Numbered from the stretch's first letter, positions 48,041 through 59,215 are shown. The stretch: DNA of 64,000 nt from Homarus americanus (GCF_018991925.1 NW_024736071.1:16821538-16885537), one strand, 5' to 3'. The notes: generated by a model from the letters alone, not told the origin. Translations and numbers: made by a program.

Positions 48041-48041
48041 T

Positions 48042-48098
48042 TCTCTCTCTCTCTCTCTCTCTCTCTCGTGGTTACTGACCCCTCTGATATTTTCACAT

Positions 48099-48135
<37 letters not shown>

Positions 48136-48690
48136 AACACGAGACCTCACACTCCAACACGCCAGACCTCACACTCCAACACGGCCAGACCTCACACTCC
48201 AACACAGCCAGACCACACACACACTCCAACACGGCCAGACCTCACACCAACACAGCCAGACTCCACACTCCAACACGGCCAGACCTCACACTCCAACACA
48301 GCCAGACCTCACACTCCAACACAGCCAGACCTCACACTCCAACACGGCCAGACCTCACACTCCAACACGGCCAGACCTCACACTCCAACACGGCCAGACC
48401 TCACACTCCAACACGTCCAGACCTCACACTCCAACACGGCCAGACCTCACACTCCAACACGGCCAGACCTCACCTCCAACACGGCCAGACCTCACACTCC
48501 AACACGTCAGAGACCTCACACTCCAACACGCCAGACCTCACACTCCAACACGGCCAGACCTCACACTCCAACACGGCCAGACCTCACACCCAACGTCCAG
48601 ACCTCACACCTGAACACAGCCAGACCTCACACCCAACACGGCCAGACCTCACTCCAACACGGCCACTCTCACACTCAACGCAGGAAGTGG
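48042..48690. repeat. (CT)n, (CA)n and a 23-bp minisatellite
   Basis: CT run 48042-48067 and CA run 48101-48132, followed by about 24 units of CCAGACCTCACACTCCAACA plus CGG/CAG. A few units lose 3-6 bp. Confidence 0.96.
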
Positions 48691-48719
48691 AGATGGAGGT
48701 AGAATACAAGGAGGATTGA

Positions 48720-48905
48720 TAATAGGAGAGAGGGTGGGGAGGAGGGGAGGGGTGGAGGAGAGGGGAGGAGGGAGGGGTGGGGGGAGGAGAGGGGGGAGGA
48801 GGAGGGGGAGGAGAGGGTGGGGGGGAGAGGGGGGTGGGGGAGGAGGGGAGGGGAGAGGGGGACGGGGTGGACGGGGAGGAATGGAAAGGGGTGGGGAGGG
48901 GAGGG
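48720..48905. repeat. GGGGAGGAGG purine tract
   Basis: G-rich, almost no pyrimidine; candidate for quadruplex or triplex formation. Confidence 0.93.
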
Positions 48906-48929
48906 TTAGATTGCAGGTGGAAATGAAAA

Positions 48930-49410
48930 GTCAATTGCAGGATGTTGGATGCAGGTGTAGGGAAGGATGTAGGATGTAGGGGAAGGTGTAGGAAGGTAAG
49001 GATATGTAGGAAGGAGGATTGTGGGGAAGAGGTTGTAGGATGAAGTTAATTGTAGATTGTATGGGAGGATTTGATGTAGGAAGGATGAGGTTGTAGGATG
49101 TAGGGAAGGCTGTGTAGGACAGGATAGGGGAAGGTGTAGGATGTGATGTGGGGAAGTTGTAGGATGTAGGGGAAGGATGTAGGGATGTAGGAAGATGTAG
49201 GGATGTAGGATGTAGGGGAAGGTTGTAGGATGTAGGGGGATGTAGGGATGTAGTGATGTATGAGAATGGGGAGGACGTAGGGGAAGGATGACTATGTAGG
49301 GATGTAGGATGAAGGTTGTAGGATGTAGAAGGTTGTAGGGAAGAGGTGTGAGGTAGGATTGTAGGGTTCGGGTTTAGATGTAGGAATGGGGAGGAGTGTT
49401 GTAGATGGGG
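48930..49410. repeat. GGATGTAGGGGAAGGTTGTA minisatellite
   Basis: About 30 degenerate units of GATGTAGG, GGGAAGG and TTGTAGG. Confidence 0.93.
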
Positions 49411-49429
49411 GAGGAGAGAGAGATGATTA

Positions 49430-49430
<1 letters not shown>

Positions 49431-49460
<30 letters not shown>
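49431..49460. repeat. (CT)n microsatellite
   Basis: About 30 bp of CT. Confidence 0.93.
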
Positions 49461-49469
<9 letters not shown>

Positions 49470-49654
49470 CGTCCACCACCGCCAGATTGCTCCACGTTTA
49501 CCAGTAATTAGTGCGCTGTAAAACGTTTGTCCGAGTCTCACGTGAGAACCTCTAATCTGCCACCAATAAATGCAGGTGCAGTGGTTACCATGACGACGGG
49601 TTCACCTTGTGTGTATTGCTCTCTCTCGCCTAACCCTTCCGTTCTTTACACTTA

Positions 49655-49930
49655 CAGTAAACCCTTCCTAATACCGGACTAGTTATTGTAATTTCTCCTA
49701 ATACCGGACTGCTTATATAAAACCCTCCTAATACCGGACTAGTTGTTGTAAAATCCTCCTAATACCGAACTAATTCTTGAAAGTCACTCCCAATACCGGA
49801 TTAATTCTGGAGCAACACCTCTCTCTGGAACCCTTCTGTACCTGCTCACACATAACCCTTTTTGTCCCATACATTAATCCCTCCCAAAACCGGACTTTAC
49901 CGAGAAGTCTGTTATTAAGAGGGTTTACTG
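49655..49930. mobile_element. Diverged sister element with AATACCGGAC modules
   Basis: Starts CAGTAAACCCTTCCTAATAC and ends TTAAGAGGGTTTACTG, with TA on both sides (49653-49654, 49931-49932). Inside, CCTCCTAATACCGGACTAGT recurs five times at about 35-bp spacing, then AAACCGGACTTTACCGAG. Same end type (CAGT..ACTG, TA flank) and same modular multiplication as the TAACGGAC family, but different module sequence. No coding. Confidence 0.78.
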
Positions 49931-50022
49931 TATTAACATTCGAGACAAGGTGTTTAATTCTTGATCTCTTGCTGGCATTAAAACAAACATTACCTGTATA
50001 TTATATTACAGGTATTTACTTC

Positions 50023-50032
50023 GCGCGCGCGC

Positions 50033-50075
<43 letters not shown>
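50023..50075. repeat. (CG)n(TG)n tract
   Basis: CGCGCGCGCGCG directly followed by about 40 bp of TG; strong Z-DNA candidate. Confidence 0.96.
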
Positions 50076-50076
<1 letters not shown>

Positions 50077-50146
50077 TAGTGGGCGTCAGCAACACTAAAC
50101 TCTAGGGATCAAATGACATTACTTTCACATTTTTCTCCTGACTGGC

Positions 50147-50149
<3 letters not shown>

Positions 50150-50189
<40 letters not shown>
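50150..50189. repeat. (GA)n microsatellite
   Basis: About 40 bp of GA. Confidence 0.96.
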
Positions 50190-50192
<3 letters not shown>

Positions 50193-51083
50193 CTTAAGCC
50201 ATCATCTTCACTACACACAAACACACGGCAATAATTATTACTATTTCTTGCGTTTACTGTGTGATTATGTTTCCTGTTTCCCCCCTCCCCTCTCCCCTCC
50301 ACTGTTCCCACCTCCACCACCACTCCCTCTCTCCCCCCTCTCTCCCCCACCCCACTCCTCCCTCTCTCCCTCACTACCACCACTCCATTCACCTCCCTCA
50401 AATTTGACGAGAGATTTGGTCCAAAAATTTTCCTGCCCCGTCAGGTTTACGAGCTATTGACATCCCCTTGATGCGTGAGTAAACAACCACCCAAGTTGTT
50501 TATTGTTTATCTTATTGTTTATGATGTACGTATCCTGCTGTGTATGAGGCGATGACGGGTGGTGGTGAGTGATGGTGGTAGTGGTGTTGTGGTGTTGAAT
50601 GATGGTGGTGAGTGATGGTGGTCATGGCAGTGATGGTAGTCGACATGTTATTGTCGACTCTCTCTCTCTCTCCCTAGGGTTTCCGGTAGTGAGGCGCCTC
50701 AGGTAGAGTTAGAGGTTTATTATCAGTGAATTTGTGTTTTTATTAGAACACTTTATATACAGGAGTCAAGGTCACTCTCAAGGTGTTGTTTATCTGGAGG
50801 AAGTCTTGGTGTCTTTGTTTGGGAGGCAGTGGGCGTGAGTGTGGATATGGGCGTGGATGTACGTGTCCTTGATGTACGTACAGTAGTTGCTGCATGGTAG
50901 GGGCGCAAGCGTGATCCAAACGTCCGCTCACCGTGTCTTGGGGACTTAACTACACAGGTGTGAGGGCGGACAGGTGAGATGTACACGTAGAACTGTGGTT
51001 AATTAAGAATGATTTGGATTTTCCGTAATGGCTGGAAATGTTGGAGTGTACGGCGCTGCTGTTGAGGCTTCATCCGTGCCTGG

Positions 51084-51085
<2 letters not shown>
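50190..51085. other. Unique spacer
   Basis: Includes a C-rich tract (50280-50400) and GGTGGTGAGTGATGG repeats (50557-50640). No exon recognised. Confidence 0.5.

Positions 51086-51086
<1 letters not shown>

Positions 51087-51144
<58 letters not shown>
51087..51144. repeat. (GA)n microsatellite
   Basis: About 57 bp of GA. Confidence 0.97.
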
Positions 51145-51147
<3 letters not shown>

Positions 51148-51374
51148 CACGGATGGGATTTGGGGAAAAATATTAAGGAAAGAAATAAAGGAAAAACATT
51201 TAAGCTGGGGAGAGTTTTTTTTTGGGGGGGGGAAGAAGAGGAAGTCAAATTGAGTGTTGCCCCTATGACCGCCTGCGGGAATTAGTAGTTGTGGTGTTGC
51301 GGGAAAGTTGGTCAGTGCTGTGGCCTGGATGATCTCGACCATAGCGCTACCACCACCAACACCAGCTAACTGCC

Positions 51375-51572
51375 TCTCCTCACCCTTCCCTATCACGCCC
51401 TGCCCCTCCCCATCACGCCCCACCCTTCCCTATCACGATCTGACCCTTCCTATCACGCCCTGCCCCTCCCTATTTGAAAAAAAAATCATCATCCTCACCC
51501 CACCCCACCGCACCCCACCCCACCGCACCCCACCCCACCCCACCCCACCCCACCGCACCCCACCGCACCACC
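51375..51572. repeat. CCCTATCACGCCCTGCCC and CACCCCACCGC arrays
   Basis: Five units of about 27 bp with CCTATCACGCCC (51387-51475), then ten units of CACCCCACCG (51497-51567). Confidence 0.92.
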
Positions 51573-51735
51573 TTCATCAAATATCGAGAATTACCACAAT
51601 AACGACACTAGGACGGTGGCTGCCTTGCGACAAACCACATGATAACACCAAGTTGGTTTTAGTAACACTGTAGCCGCGAGATGTTCTGTGACGGAGTGTT
51701 GGAGTGATGGGCCACTTGGTCTGACTGTCTCCTCC

Positions 51736-51956
51736 GCTAACCTAACCTAATGTAACGGGACTCGGAATCTAACCTAACCGATACTAACCTAACCGATACT
51801 AACCTAACCGATACTAACCTAACCGATACTAACCTAACCGTTACTAAACCTATCCTAGCCTAACCTAACTTAACTGAACTTGAACTCGAAAGCTTAGGTT
51901 AGGTTAGGCTAGGCTAGGCTAGGTTATGTTAGGCTAGGCTAGGCTAGGTTAGGTCC
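51736..51956. repeat. TTAGG-derived array, inverted arrangement
   Basis: Five units of the 15-mer CCGATACTAACCTAA, then CTAGCCTAACCTAACTTAAC facing GCTTAGGTTAGGTTAGGCTA. This is a head-to-head palindrome of AACCT and GGTTA with TAGGC variants. Confidence 0.88.
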
Positions 51957-52130
51957 TCGCCCAAACCTCCTATATTGGTTTTATACCTCCACCGAGAAAT
52001 GACTTACAGGGTGACGGCCAGAAGATGTTTCCGGGGAAATAATTATTCCTGTGTGTTTCCCAGTGACGCAAGTGTGTGTGTGTGTGGAGGTACATTGTAC
52101 GTGGGCGGGATAGCTAACACCACCCAATTC

Positions 52131-52405
52131 ACACTCTCCAACACTACACACACACACTCCACCACTACACACACACTCCACCACTACACACACACTCTCC
52201 ACCACTACACACACACCACCACTACACACACACTCCACCACTACACATACTCTCCACCACTACACAATAATAATACCCACCACTACACACACTCTCCAAC
52301 ACTACACACACACACTCCACCACTACACACACACTCCACCACTACACACACACACTCCACCACTACACACACACACTCCACCACTACACATACTCTCCAC
52401 CATTT
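52131..52405. repeat. CACTACACACACACTCCAC minisatellite
   Basis: About 13 units of ACTACACACACACTCCACC, 19-22 bp. Confidence 0.94.
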
Positions 52406-52674
52406 CACCTTGCCAGTTTTACCCGAAAATATTAAATGTTGGAGGCGTCTTTTTTGCCCATAAACTTCACGAGACACAAACGGCTGCTCTGAAAAGTTGA
52501 CATAAAAAAAAAACATCCTCGGTGATTCTGACTGTTGAAGATTGGTGCAGAAAATAGTGAACTGATTACAGTCATTTTAAACGAGATTGTGTGAGTGTTT
52601 TGTGAAGCAGCTGACCAGTGGAGACTCGTTAGCAAGAGGGGGCGTTCGGGACGGTCAAACAGTTGATGGTAAGT

Positions 52675-52905
52675 GTCCCTCCGTGTACTGCCCCTCCCTC
52701 CCCCCTCCTCTCCCTTCCGTGTACCGCCCCCTCCCCTCCATGTACCGCCCCCTCCCTCTAACCTGTGTGTACCGGCCCCTCCTCTCCCATCCGTGTACTG
52801 CCCCTCCTCTCCCCTCCATGTACTGCCCCTCCCTCTAACCTCCTGCAGTACCGCCCTCCCTCTCCCTCCATGTACCGCCCCTCCCTCTCCCTCCATGCCC
52901 TCCAT
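52675..52905. repeat. CCTCCATGTACCGCCCCTCC minisatellite
   Basis: About eight units of 25-33 bp, alternating GTGTACTGCCCC and ATGTACCGCCCC. Confidence 0.9.
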
Positions 52906-53084
52906 TCCATCATCCCCTTCCCACGTCCTTCATGGTGGGGTAAGCGAGTCACCCCCACATCTTCCCTCCTTGATATAATCTAAGTGGGTAAAGGAATATG
53001 GAATCAAGATGTGGACAGATACGGTGTGGCGTGGAGAGGTTGTTGGCGGTGTAGCGGGGTGGGGGTTGGCCACTGTTTGTCGCC

Positions 53085-53215
53085 ACCATCCTCTTCCTCC
53101 TCCTACTCCTCATTCTCCTCCTTGTTGATCCTGCACTTGCAAGCTCAATAAACATCCGGGCGGCCCGTGGTAGTATAGCCCACGCTACCACCACCACCAC
53201 CACCAACTACTTACT
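53085..53215. other. Short CT-rich and CCA-rich patches
   Basis: CTCCTCCTACTCCTCATTCT and CCACCACCACCACCACC patches within otherwise unique DNA. Confidence 0.6.
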
Positions 53216-53429
53216 TCTTCCACACCAATAATATTTTACAGTGTATCTGGAGCATCGCGAACAGTGAACCTGCTGTAACCTTGAACGTTATGTGTGTGTA
53301 TGTATGTATGTGTGGGGAGGGATCAAGTATCAGGGAGGTAAGGAGACTTACCTTACTCCCATGATAGTAGTATGAGGAGGAGGTGGTGGTGGGAGGAGGA
53401 GGAGGATGGCCGCAGGTGTTGTGTGGCAA

Positions 53430-54015
53430 CTTTAGGAAAGAAGGTCTTCCGGTGAACGGTGGAGGGAAGCGACCTGGTGATCACAGCCAGGTAATACTCC
53501 ACCATTATTCTATTCTAGGCGTAAAACATCAACATTAACGGGTGTTATCATGCGTGTGTGTCGTCCCCTGTAGGACAAGTGAGCCAGCCGGCCTCTTGAC
53601 GGCTGTCACAGCCAACCACACAAATGGCTGTAATTATTCTTCGTAAAAGCTGGACACAAGAACAGTCATCGGGGCCATACCTTAGTGAGTGACTCTGCAT
53701 AAGGTTAGTAATGACTCCCTGCTACAGACAACAACATCGTGTTAATTCATCACTCTGACACAACTGTTCATTTTCATAACATAATCACCGGGGTCTGTTT
53801 TCCGCATGACCTGCGCTCACAGCTCCTGGGGTCACCAATTATCACCAACCAGGGGACTTTTACATGACGCTGGTGTCCTGTAGTGGTGAGTTACAGAGAG
53901 ACTATAACATAATAGGGTTCTGGCAATACTGTAAAGAACAATAATGTTATACTTGTGTTGGCAGTGATGAAGATGACTGTACCCCCCCGGTCACAACCTT
54001 GTCGGCCCACGTCTG
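53430..54015. other. Long unique intronic segment
   Basis: About 580 bp free of simple repeats, with balanced composition. Contains AACCACA, the extended RUNX site on the - strand, at 53614-53620. No exon with a recognisable product. It is a reasonable place to look for conserved non-coding sequence. Confidence 0.45.
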
Positions 54016-54017
54016 AC

Positions 54018-54600
54018 ACATTAGTCATCCCGCCCATGCATTAGTCATCCCGCCCATGCATTAGTCATCCCGCCCATGCATTAGTCATCTCGCCCACGCA
54101 TTAGTCATCTCGCCCATGCATTAGTCATCCCGCCCATGAATTAGTCATCTCGTCCATGCATTAGTCATCTCGCCCACGCATTAGTCATCCCGCCCATGAA
54201 TTAGTCATCTCGTCCATTCATTTTATATCCCGCCCACGCATTTTATATCCCGCCCACGCATTCTATATCACGCCCACGCATTATATATCACGCCCACACA
54301 TTATATATCCCGCCCACGCATTATATATCCCGCCCACGCATTATATATCCCGCGCTCCACGCATTATATATCCTGCCCACGCATTATATATCCCGCCCAC
54401 GCATTATATATCCCGCCCACGCATTATGAGTATCCCCTGCCTTACGCATTTTCATAGTTATCTTTGTCCGATGCATTTTGCTATCCCGCCCACGCATTAT
54501 ATATCACACCCACGCATTATATATCCCGCCCACGCATTATATATCCCGCCCACGCATTATATATCCCGCCCACGCATTATATATCACGCCCACATACAAT
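54018..54600. repeat. 20-bp minisatellite that changes unit along its length
   Basis: Left part: about ten units of TTAGTCATCCCGCCCATGCA. Middle: TTTTATATCCCGCCCACGCA. Right: about 17 units of TTATATATCCCGCCCACGCA. Unit length stays at 20 while the first half of the unit changes from TAGTCATC to TATATATC. Confidence 0.95.
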
Positions 54601-54684
54601 ATACCTCTACACACACACCATTATAATACCCAGTTTCACCTTCAAGACGAAAGTGTAAAAATGAAAAATGAGTTTCATTACAAG

Positions 54685-54730
54685 TGTCCGGGTGTGTCCG
54701 GGTGTGTCCGGGTCTGTGCGGGTCTGTGTT
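54685..54730. repeat. GTGTCCGG repeats
   Basis: CCGGGTGTGTCCGGGTGTGT, five short units. Confidence 0.85.
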
Positions 54731-54897
54731 CTAATCACCTCGAGAAGGAAGGTCACGTCCCGCTCCGTCCGTCCGTCCGGCCCGGCCAGATAGGACATCC
54801 GGTTGTTGGAGGAAGCGTGGGGACGGTGTGTGTGTGTCTACCTGTCTCCACCAGCTGTGTGTGTGTGTGTGTGTGTGTGTATAAGATGAGAGCTGTC

Positions 54898-55050
54898 ACT
54901 GTTTACACCACCTGGAAACCAACTTCTACCATCTGGTAACCAACTCACACCACCTGACAACCAACTCACACCACCTGACAACCAACTCACACCACCTGAC
55001 AACCAACTTACACCACCTGACAACTAACTCACACCACCTGGCAACCAACC
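54898..55050. repeat. 20-bp minisatellite
   Basis: About seven units of CACCTGACAACCAACTCACA, first units with CACCTGGAAACC and CATCTGGTAACC. Each unit has an E-box (CACCTG). Confidence 0.94.
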
Positions 55051-55169
55051 CACTCCTGTGTGAAGTGAGCCCAGCCAGGCTAAGTCAGGGCCCGAGGCTG
55101 TTTTATGGGTCTGTCTATCACACCAAGTTCTTAGTGATTCCTGTTGTGAAGGAGGGAAACGTGAGGTGA

Positions 55170-55355
55170 ATTTCCTATTTCTTTCCTCCTACCTCCCTCG
55201 TCCCTGTTTTCCTTCTCCCTCACTCCTTCCTCCTTACTTCCTCTCTCCTCCCTCTCATTCCTCCAATTTTCCTTCTTCCTCCCCCTCTCCTTCCTCCCTT
55301 CTTCCTCTTTCATCCCTCCATCTTTCTCTCCATCCTCCCTTCCTCCTCCCTAACA
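55170..55355. repeat. Pyrimidine-rich CTTCCTCC tract
   Basis: C/T low complexity. Confidence 0.85.
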
Positions 55356-55435
55356 CGCCTCAGAGCCAGGTACAGAAGCACATTTTCTACGGTAAAGTAA
55401 AATTGGTTGTTGAGAATCATACATTAATAATTTAG

Positions 55436-55956
55436 TTAACGTACAGTATGTGTGGTAGGGAGAACATCTTCATTAACGTACAGTATGTGTGGTAGGGAGA
55501 ACATCTTCATTAACGTACAGTATGTGTGGTAGGGAGAACATCTTCATTAACGTACAGAATGTGTGGTAGGGAGAACATCTTCATTAACGTACAGTATGTG
55601 TGGTAGGGAGAACATCTTCATTAACGTACAGTATGTGTGGTAGGGAGAACATCTTCATTAACGTACAGTATGTGTGGTAGGGAGAACATTTTCATTAACG
55701 TACAGTATGTGTGGTAGGGAGAACATCTTCATTAACGTACAGTATGTGTGGTAGGGAGAACATCTTCATTAACGTACAGTATGTGTGGTAGGGAGAACCT
55801 CTTCATTAACGTACAGTATGTGTGGTAGGGAGAACATCTTCATTAACGTACAGTATGTGTGGTAGGGAGAACATCTTCATTAACGTACAGTATGTGTGGT
55901 AGGGAGAACATCTTCATTAACGTACAGTATGTGTGGTAGGGAGAACATCTTCATTA
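55436..55956 (+). repeat. 37-bp minisatellite, 14 near-identical copies
   Basis: Fourteen contiguous units, each starting TTAACGTACAG and holding TATGTGTGGTAGGGAGAAC and ATCTTCA. Only about three substitutions across some 518 bp (CAGAAT, ATTTTC, CCTCTTC). Every unit has the RUNX core TGTGGT. The identity points to very recent expansion. Confidence 0.97.
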
Positions 55957-56235
55957 TGTATCTGATGAACATTTGGATTTGGTGACCTCTGTTGTGTAGA
56001 CGTTGAGGGATATATTTGTCGTGTTGCTGTTAATCTTTAAGGTTAGTTTATTTACTTTTAGAACTTGGTGTGTTGATATGAAGTATAGGAGTGGGTGATA
56101 GAGTATTGGAACCTTTTGATGATAGAGAGACGTGGTGAACTGTGGTGGTGCTTCAACTGCTTGCCTGCACCCACCGTTCAATAAACTCCATTTTAGTTTC
56201 TTCACTTGATGATCATAACTTTTTAAAGAAATATT

Positions 56236-56239
<4 letters not shown>

Positions 56240-56289
<50 letters not shown>

Positions 56290-56290
56290 C
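56240..56290. repeat. (CT)n microsatellite
   Basis: About 50 bp of CT. Confidence 0.97.
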
Positions 56291-56502
56291 CCAAGTCTAC
56301 CTACCTGTTAAAAATTGTTGTAACTGAGACTAGTAATTTTAACGGAACTAAAATTTTAACCTCAAAAAAATATTTAACTCTAACATTAAAAGTAATTTTT
56401 TTTAACAGTGAGGACTCTGTTAACGGGAGTCTGTCCATTAACGATAATAGTCATAACGGAACTGTTTAGTGCGATCATTTGTAACAGGACCATAAGAATA
56501 TA

Positions 56503-56564
56503 ACATACATACATACATACATACATACATACATACATACATACATACATACACATACATACAT

Positions 56565-56603
<39 letters not shown>

Positions 56604-56605
56604 CT
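56503..56605. repeat. (ATAC)n and (CA)n
   Basis: ATAC tetramers (56503-56580), then CA. Confidence 0.96.
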
Positions 56606-56675
56606 CACACATACACACAGTATTCGGGCTGCAGAACTTTTTCAATAAACCGTTAATTTTATTATTATTATTAAT

Positions 56676-57072
56676 ACTCACTGACTCACTGACTCACTCA
56701 CTCACTCACTGACTCACTCACTCACTCACTCACTCACTCACTCACTGTCTCACTCACTGACTCACTGTCTCACTCACTCACTCACTCAATCACTCACTGA
56801 CTCACTCACTCACTCACTCACTCACTGACTCACTCCCTGCTCACTGACTCCTCACTCACTCCCCTGCTGACTCACTCACTCACTCACTGACTCACTCACT
56901 CACTCACTCACTGACTCACTCACTCACTCACTCACTCACTCACTCACTGACTCACTCACTCACTCACTGACTCACTCACTCACTCACTGACTCACTCACT
57001 CACTGACTCACTGACTCACTCACTGACTCACTCACTCACTCACTCACTCACTCACTCACTCACTCACTCACC
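56676..57072. repeat. (ACTC)n array with TGACTCA
   Basis: About 400 bp of CACTCACTGACTCACTCACT. Roughly 15 TGACTCA words, the AP-1 consensus on the other strand, are embedded. Confidence 0.96.
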
Positions 57073-57289
57073 CGACTCTGCACCTCAAAGATATTTTTTA
57101 AACAATATAACGTTGGTGTTGGAGGGGGGATGGTTAGGAGGGGAAGAAATACGTGTCATGAACCAAATTGTAATGTTGAAGAGACCAAGTACAGTACCAC
57201 GTAATTCACGTACATACTGTTGTACTTACTTCTGATGGGAACAAATATATAACATCGTGAAGCAAGATGACATTGTGTACATGACTTAA

Positions 57290-57415
57290 AAAAATAAATG
57301 AGAACAAATTTGTAAAAAAAATGTAAAAAAAAATAAAAAATAAAAATAAATAAATAAATAAATAAATAAAATGTAAAAAAAAAATAAGAAAGAAATGTAA
57401 AAGAATAATAAATTT
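57290..57415. repeat. A-rich (AAAT)n tract
   Basis: AAATGTAAAAAAAAATAAAA, then (TAAA)n at 57345-57372. Confidence 0.88.
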
Positions 57416-57509
57416 ACCCCCAAAATATTGAAGAGATCCAACAAATGATTTATTATTTGTTATGAGTATGTTGTTATTTTTGTATCAGGGATGAACCGTG
57501 AATTAAGAG

Positions 57510-57511
<2 letters not shown>

Positions 57512-57571
<60 letters not shown>
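57512..57571. repeat. (CT)n microsatellite
   Basis: About 60 bp of CT. Confidence 0.97.
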
Positions 57572-57574
<3 letters not shown>

Positions 57575-57679
57575 GATGACTTGGTACAGGAGACAATTGG
57601 ACTTACTGCCACTCTGTAATCTTGAAAGACCACAGCGTTATAGTGGACGGTGTTAATTATCACTTTGGCATGTTGGTTG

Positions 57680-57966
57680 CGTAGTGATGATAGTGATAGT
57701 GGTGATGGTGGTGTTGTTGGTGGTGGTGATGGTGGTGGTGATAGTGGTGATGGTGATGGTGATGAGAGTGGTGGTGGTGGTGATGATTATAGTGTGTTGG
57801 TAGGCTGGTGAGTGGTGGTGATGAGTGGTAAGTGAATGATGAGTGGTGATGCGAGTGGTGGTGGTGGTGGTGATTATGGTGTTGGTGGTTATTATGGTGT
57901 TGGTGGTGGTAGTGATTATGGTGTTGGTGGTGCTCAATACACTGTGAAGTTCGACAGAATATGAGG

Positions 57967-57995
<29 letters not shown>
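57680..57995. repeat. GGTGATGGTGGTG array and (CA)n
   Basis: GGT/GAT triplets (57684-57930), including three ATTATGGTGTTGGTGG units, then CA at 57966-57993. Confidence 0.94.
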
Positions 57996-57997
<2 letters not shown>

Positions 57998-58088
57998 TAC
58001 ATAACAAGGGTAAAAAACACGTATAACACCTGTAATTGAACTGTGGAGGCTGGACTAATTAACCTGTTGTAATGAAACAAGTTTATGG

Positions 58089-58090
<2 letters not shown>

Positions 58091-58120
<30 letters not shown>

Positions 58121-58121
58121 A

Positions 58122-58183
<62 letters not shown>
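58091..58183. repeat. (CT)n and (ATT)n
   Basis: CT run to 58116, then about 65 bp of ATT. Confidence 0.97.
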
Positions 58184-58184
<1 letters not shown>

Positions 58185-58319
58185 GTGGTGTAGGTGTGTC
58201 TCATTTTGTGTGTGTGTGTGTGTGTGTGTTAGCCACAGGGCGGTGACTCCTCCACACTCTGTTTCTGCCTCGGGCACTCCACATCCCTCCCTCCCTCCAG
58301 GCGTCGGCAGAGGTCTCCG

Positions 58320-58605
58320 TGCTGGCCGGGATGGAGGAGGGGTGGAGGAGGGATGGAGGAGGGGGTGAGATAGAGTTATGAAGAAGGAAAAAACATGAAG
58401 AACTGAGGTAGAGGAAGAGAGTGTAAACATAAGGAAGGGAGAGAGGGAAGCAGTGAGTGACTAAGGGAGGGAGATAATGTGGAGGAGGGAAGTAAGGAGA
58501 CGAATAAAGGGAAGAAAGATACTGAGTGAGTGAGGAAGGGAGAGAAGGAGGGAGGGAGAGAGATACTGAGGAAGGAAGGAAGGAAGGAAGAGAGAGAAGG
58601 AGGCA
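58320..58605. repeat. Purine-rich GGAGGGA/GGAA tracts
   Basis: Patches of GGATGGAGGAGG and GGAAGGAAGG separated by GATACTGAG repeats. Confidence 0.85.
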
Positions 58606-58681
58606 GGTATAATACTCAGGGCTGGAGCACATCCTTCCCTCAGGCCGTGTCTCCTGGTTTATGTGTGAGACGTGTCATCTG

Positions 58682-58835
58682 TGTGTGTGTGTCTGTCTGT
58701 CAGTCTGTATCTGTCTATCTGCCTGTGTCTATGTCTCTGTGTCTGTCAATCTGTATCTGTCTATCTGCCTGTGTCTATGTCTCTGTGTCTGTCAGTCTGT
58801 ATCTGTCTATCTGCCTGTGTGTGTGTGTGTGTGTG
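58682..58835. repeat. CTGTCTATCTGCCTGTGTCT minisatellite
   Basis: Three units of about 55 bp (CAGTCTGTATCTGTCTATCT, then GCCTGTGTCTATGTCTCTGT), ending in GT repeats. Cys/Ser/Leu frames are artefacts. Confidence 0.92.
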
Positions 58836-58999
58836 GGTGGATGTAATATATATGGGTATGTCTATGGTCGTATGTATGTGTGGATTTGTGTCGATGTGTG
58901 TGGATGTTCCTCTGCTGAGACGGAGCATCACCAACCCCGCTCCTTGTGTTACTTCCCCGCTACTTGTACCATAGATGGAGGGAGGATGGAGAGAGAGGG

Positions 59000-59215
59000 A
59001 AAATGTGGAGGGAGTGAGGAAGGCGTAGGGAGAAAGGATGGGGGAGGAAGGAAGGTGTAGGGAGAAAGGATGGGGGAGGAAGGAAGGAAGGTGTGAGGAA
59101 AAGGATGGGGAGGAAGGAAGGAAGGAAGGTGTAGGGAGAAAGGATGGGGGAGGAAGGAAGGAAGGAAGGAAGGAAGGTGTAGGGCGAGAAAGGGGGTACG
59201 AGGAGAGGATGAAGA
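59000..59215. repeat. GGTGTAGGGAGAAAGGATGG minisatellite
   Basis: Five units of 35-45 bp with (GGAA)n of growing length between them. Confidence 0.93.

Noticed and set aside
55436..55956. CRISPR-like direct repeats
   Set aside because: The 37-bp units are directly contiguous with no unique spacers, and the genome is eukaryotic.
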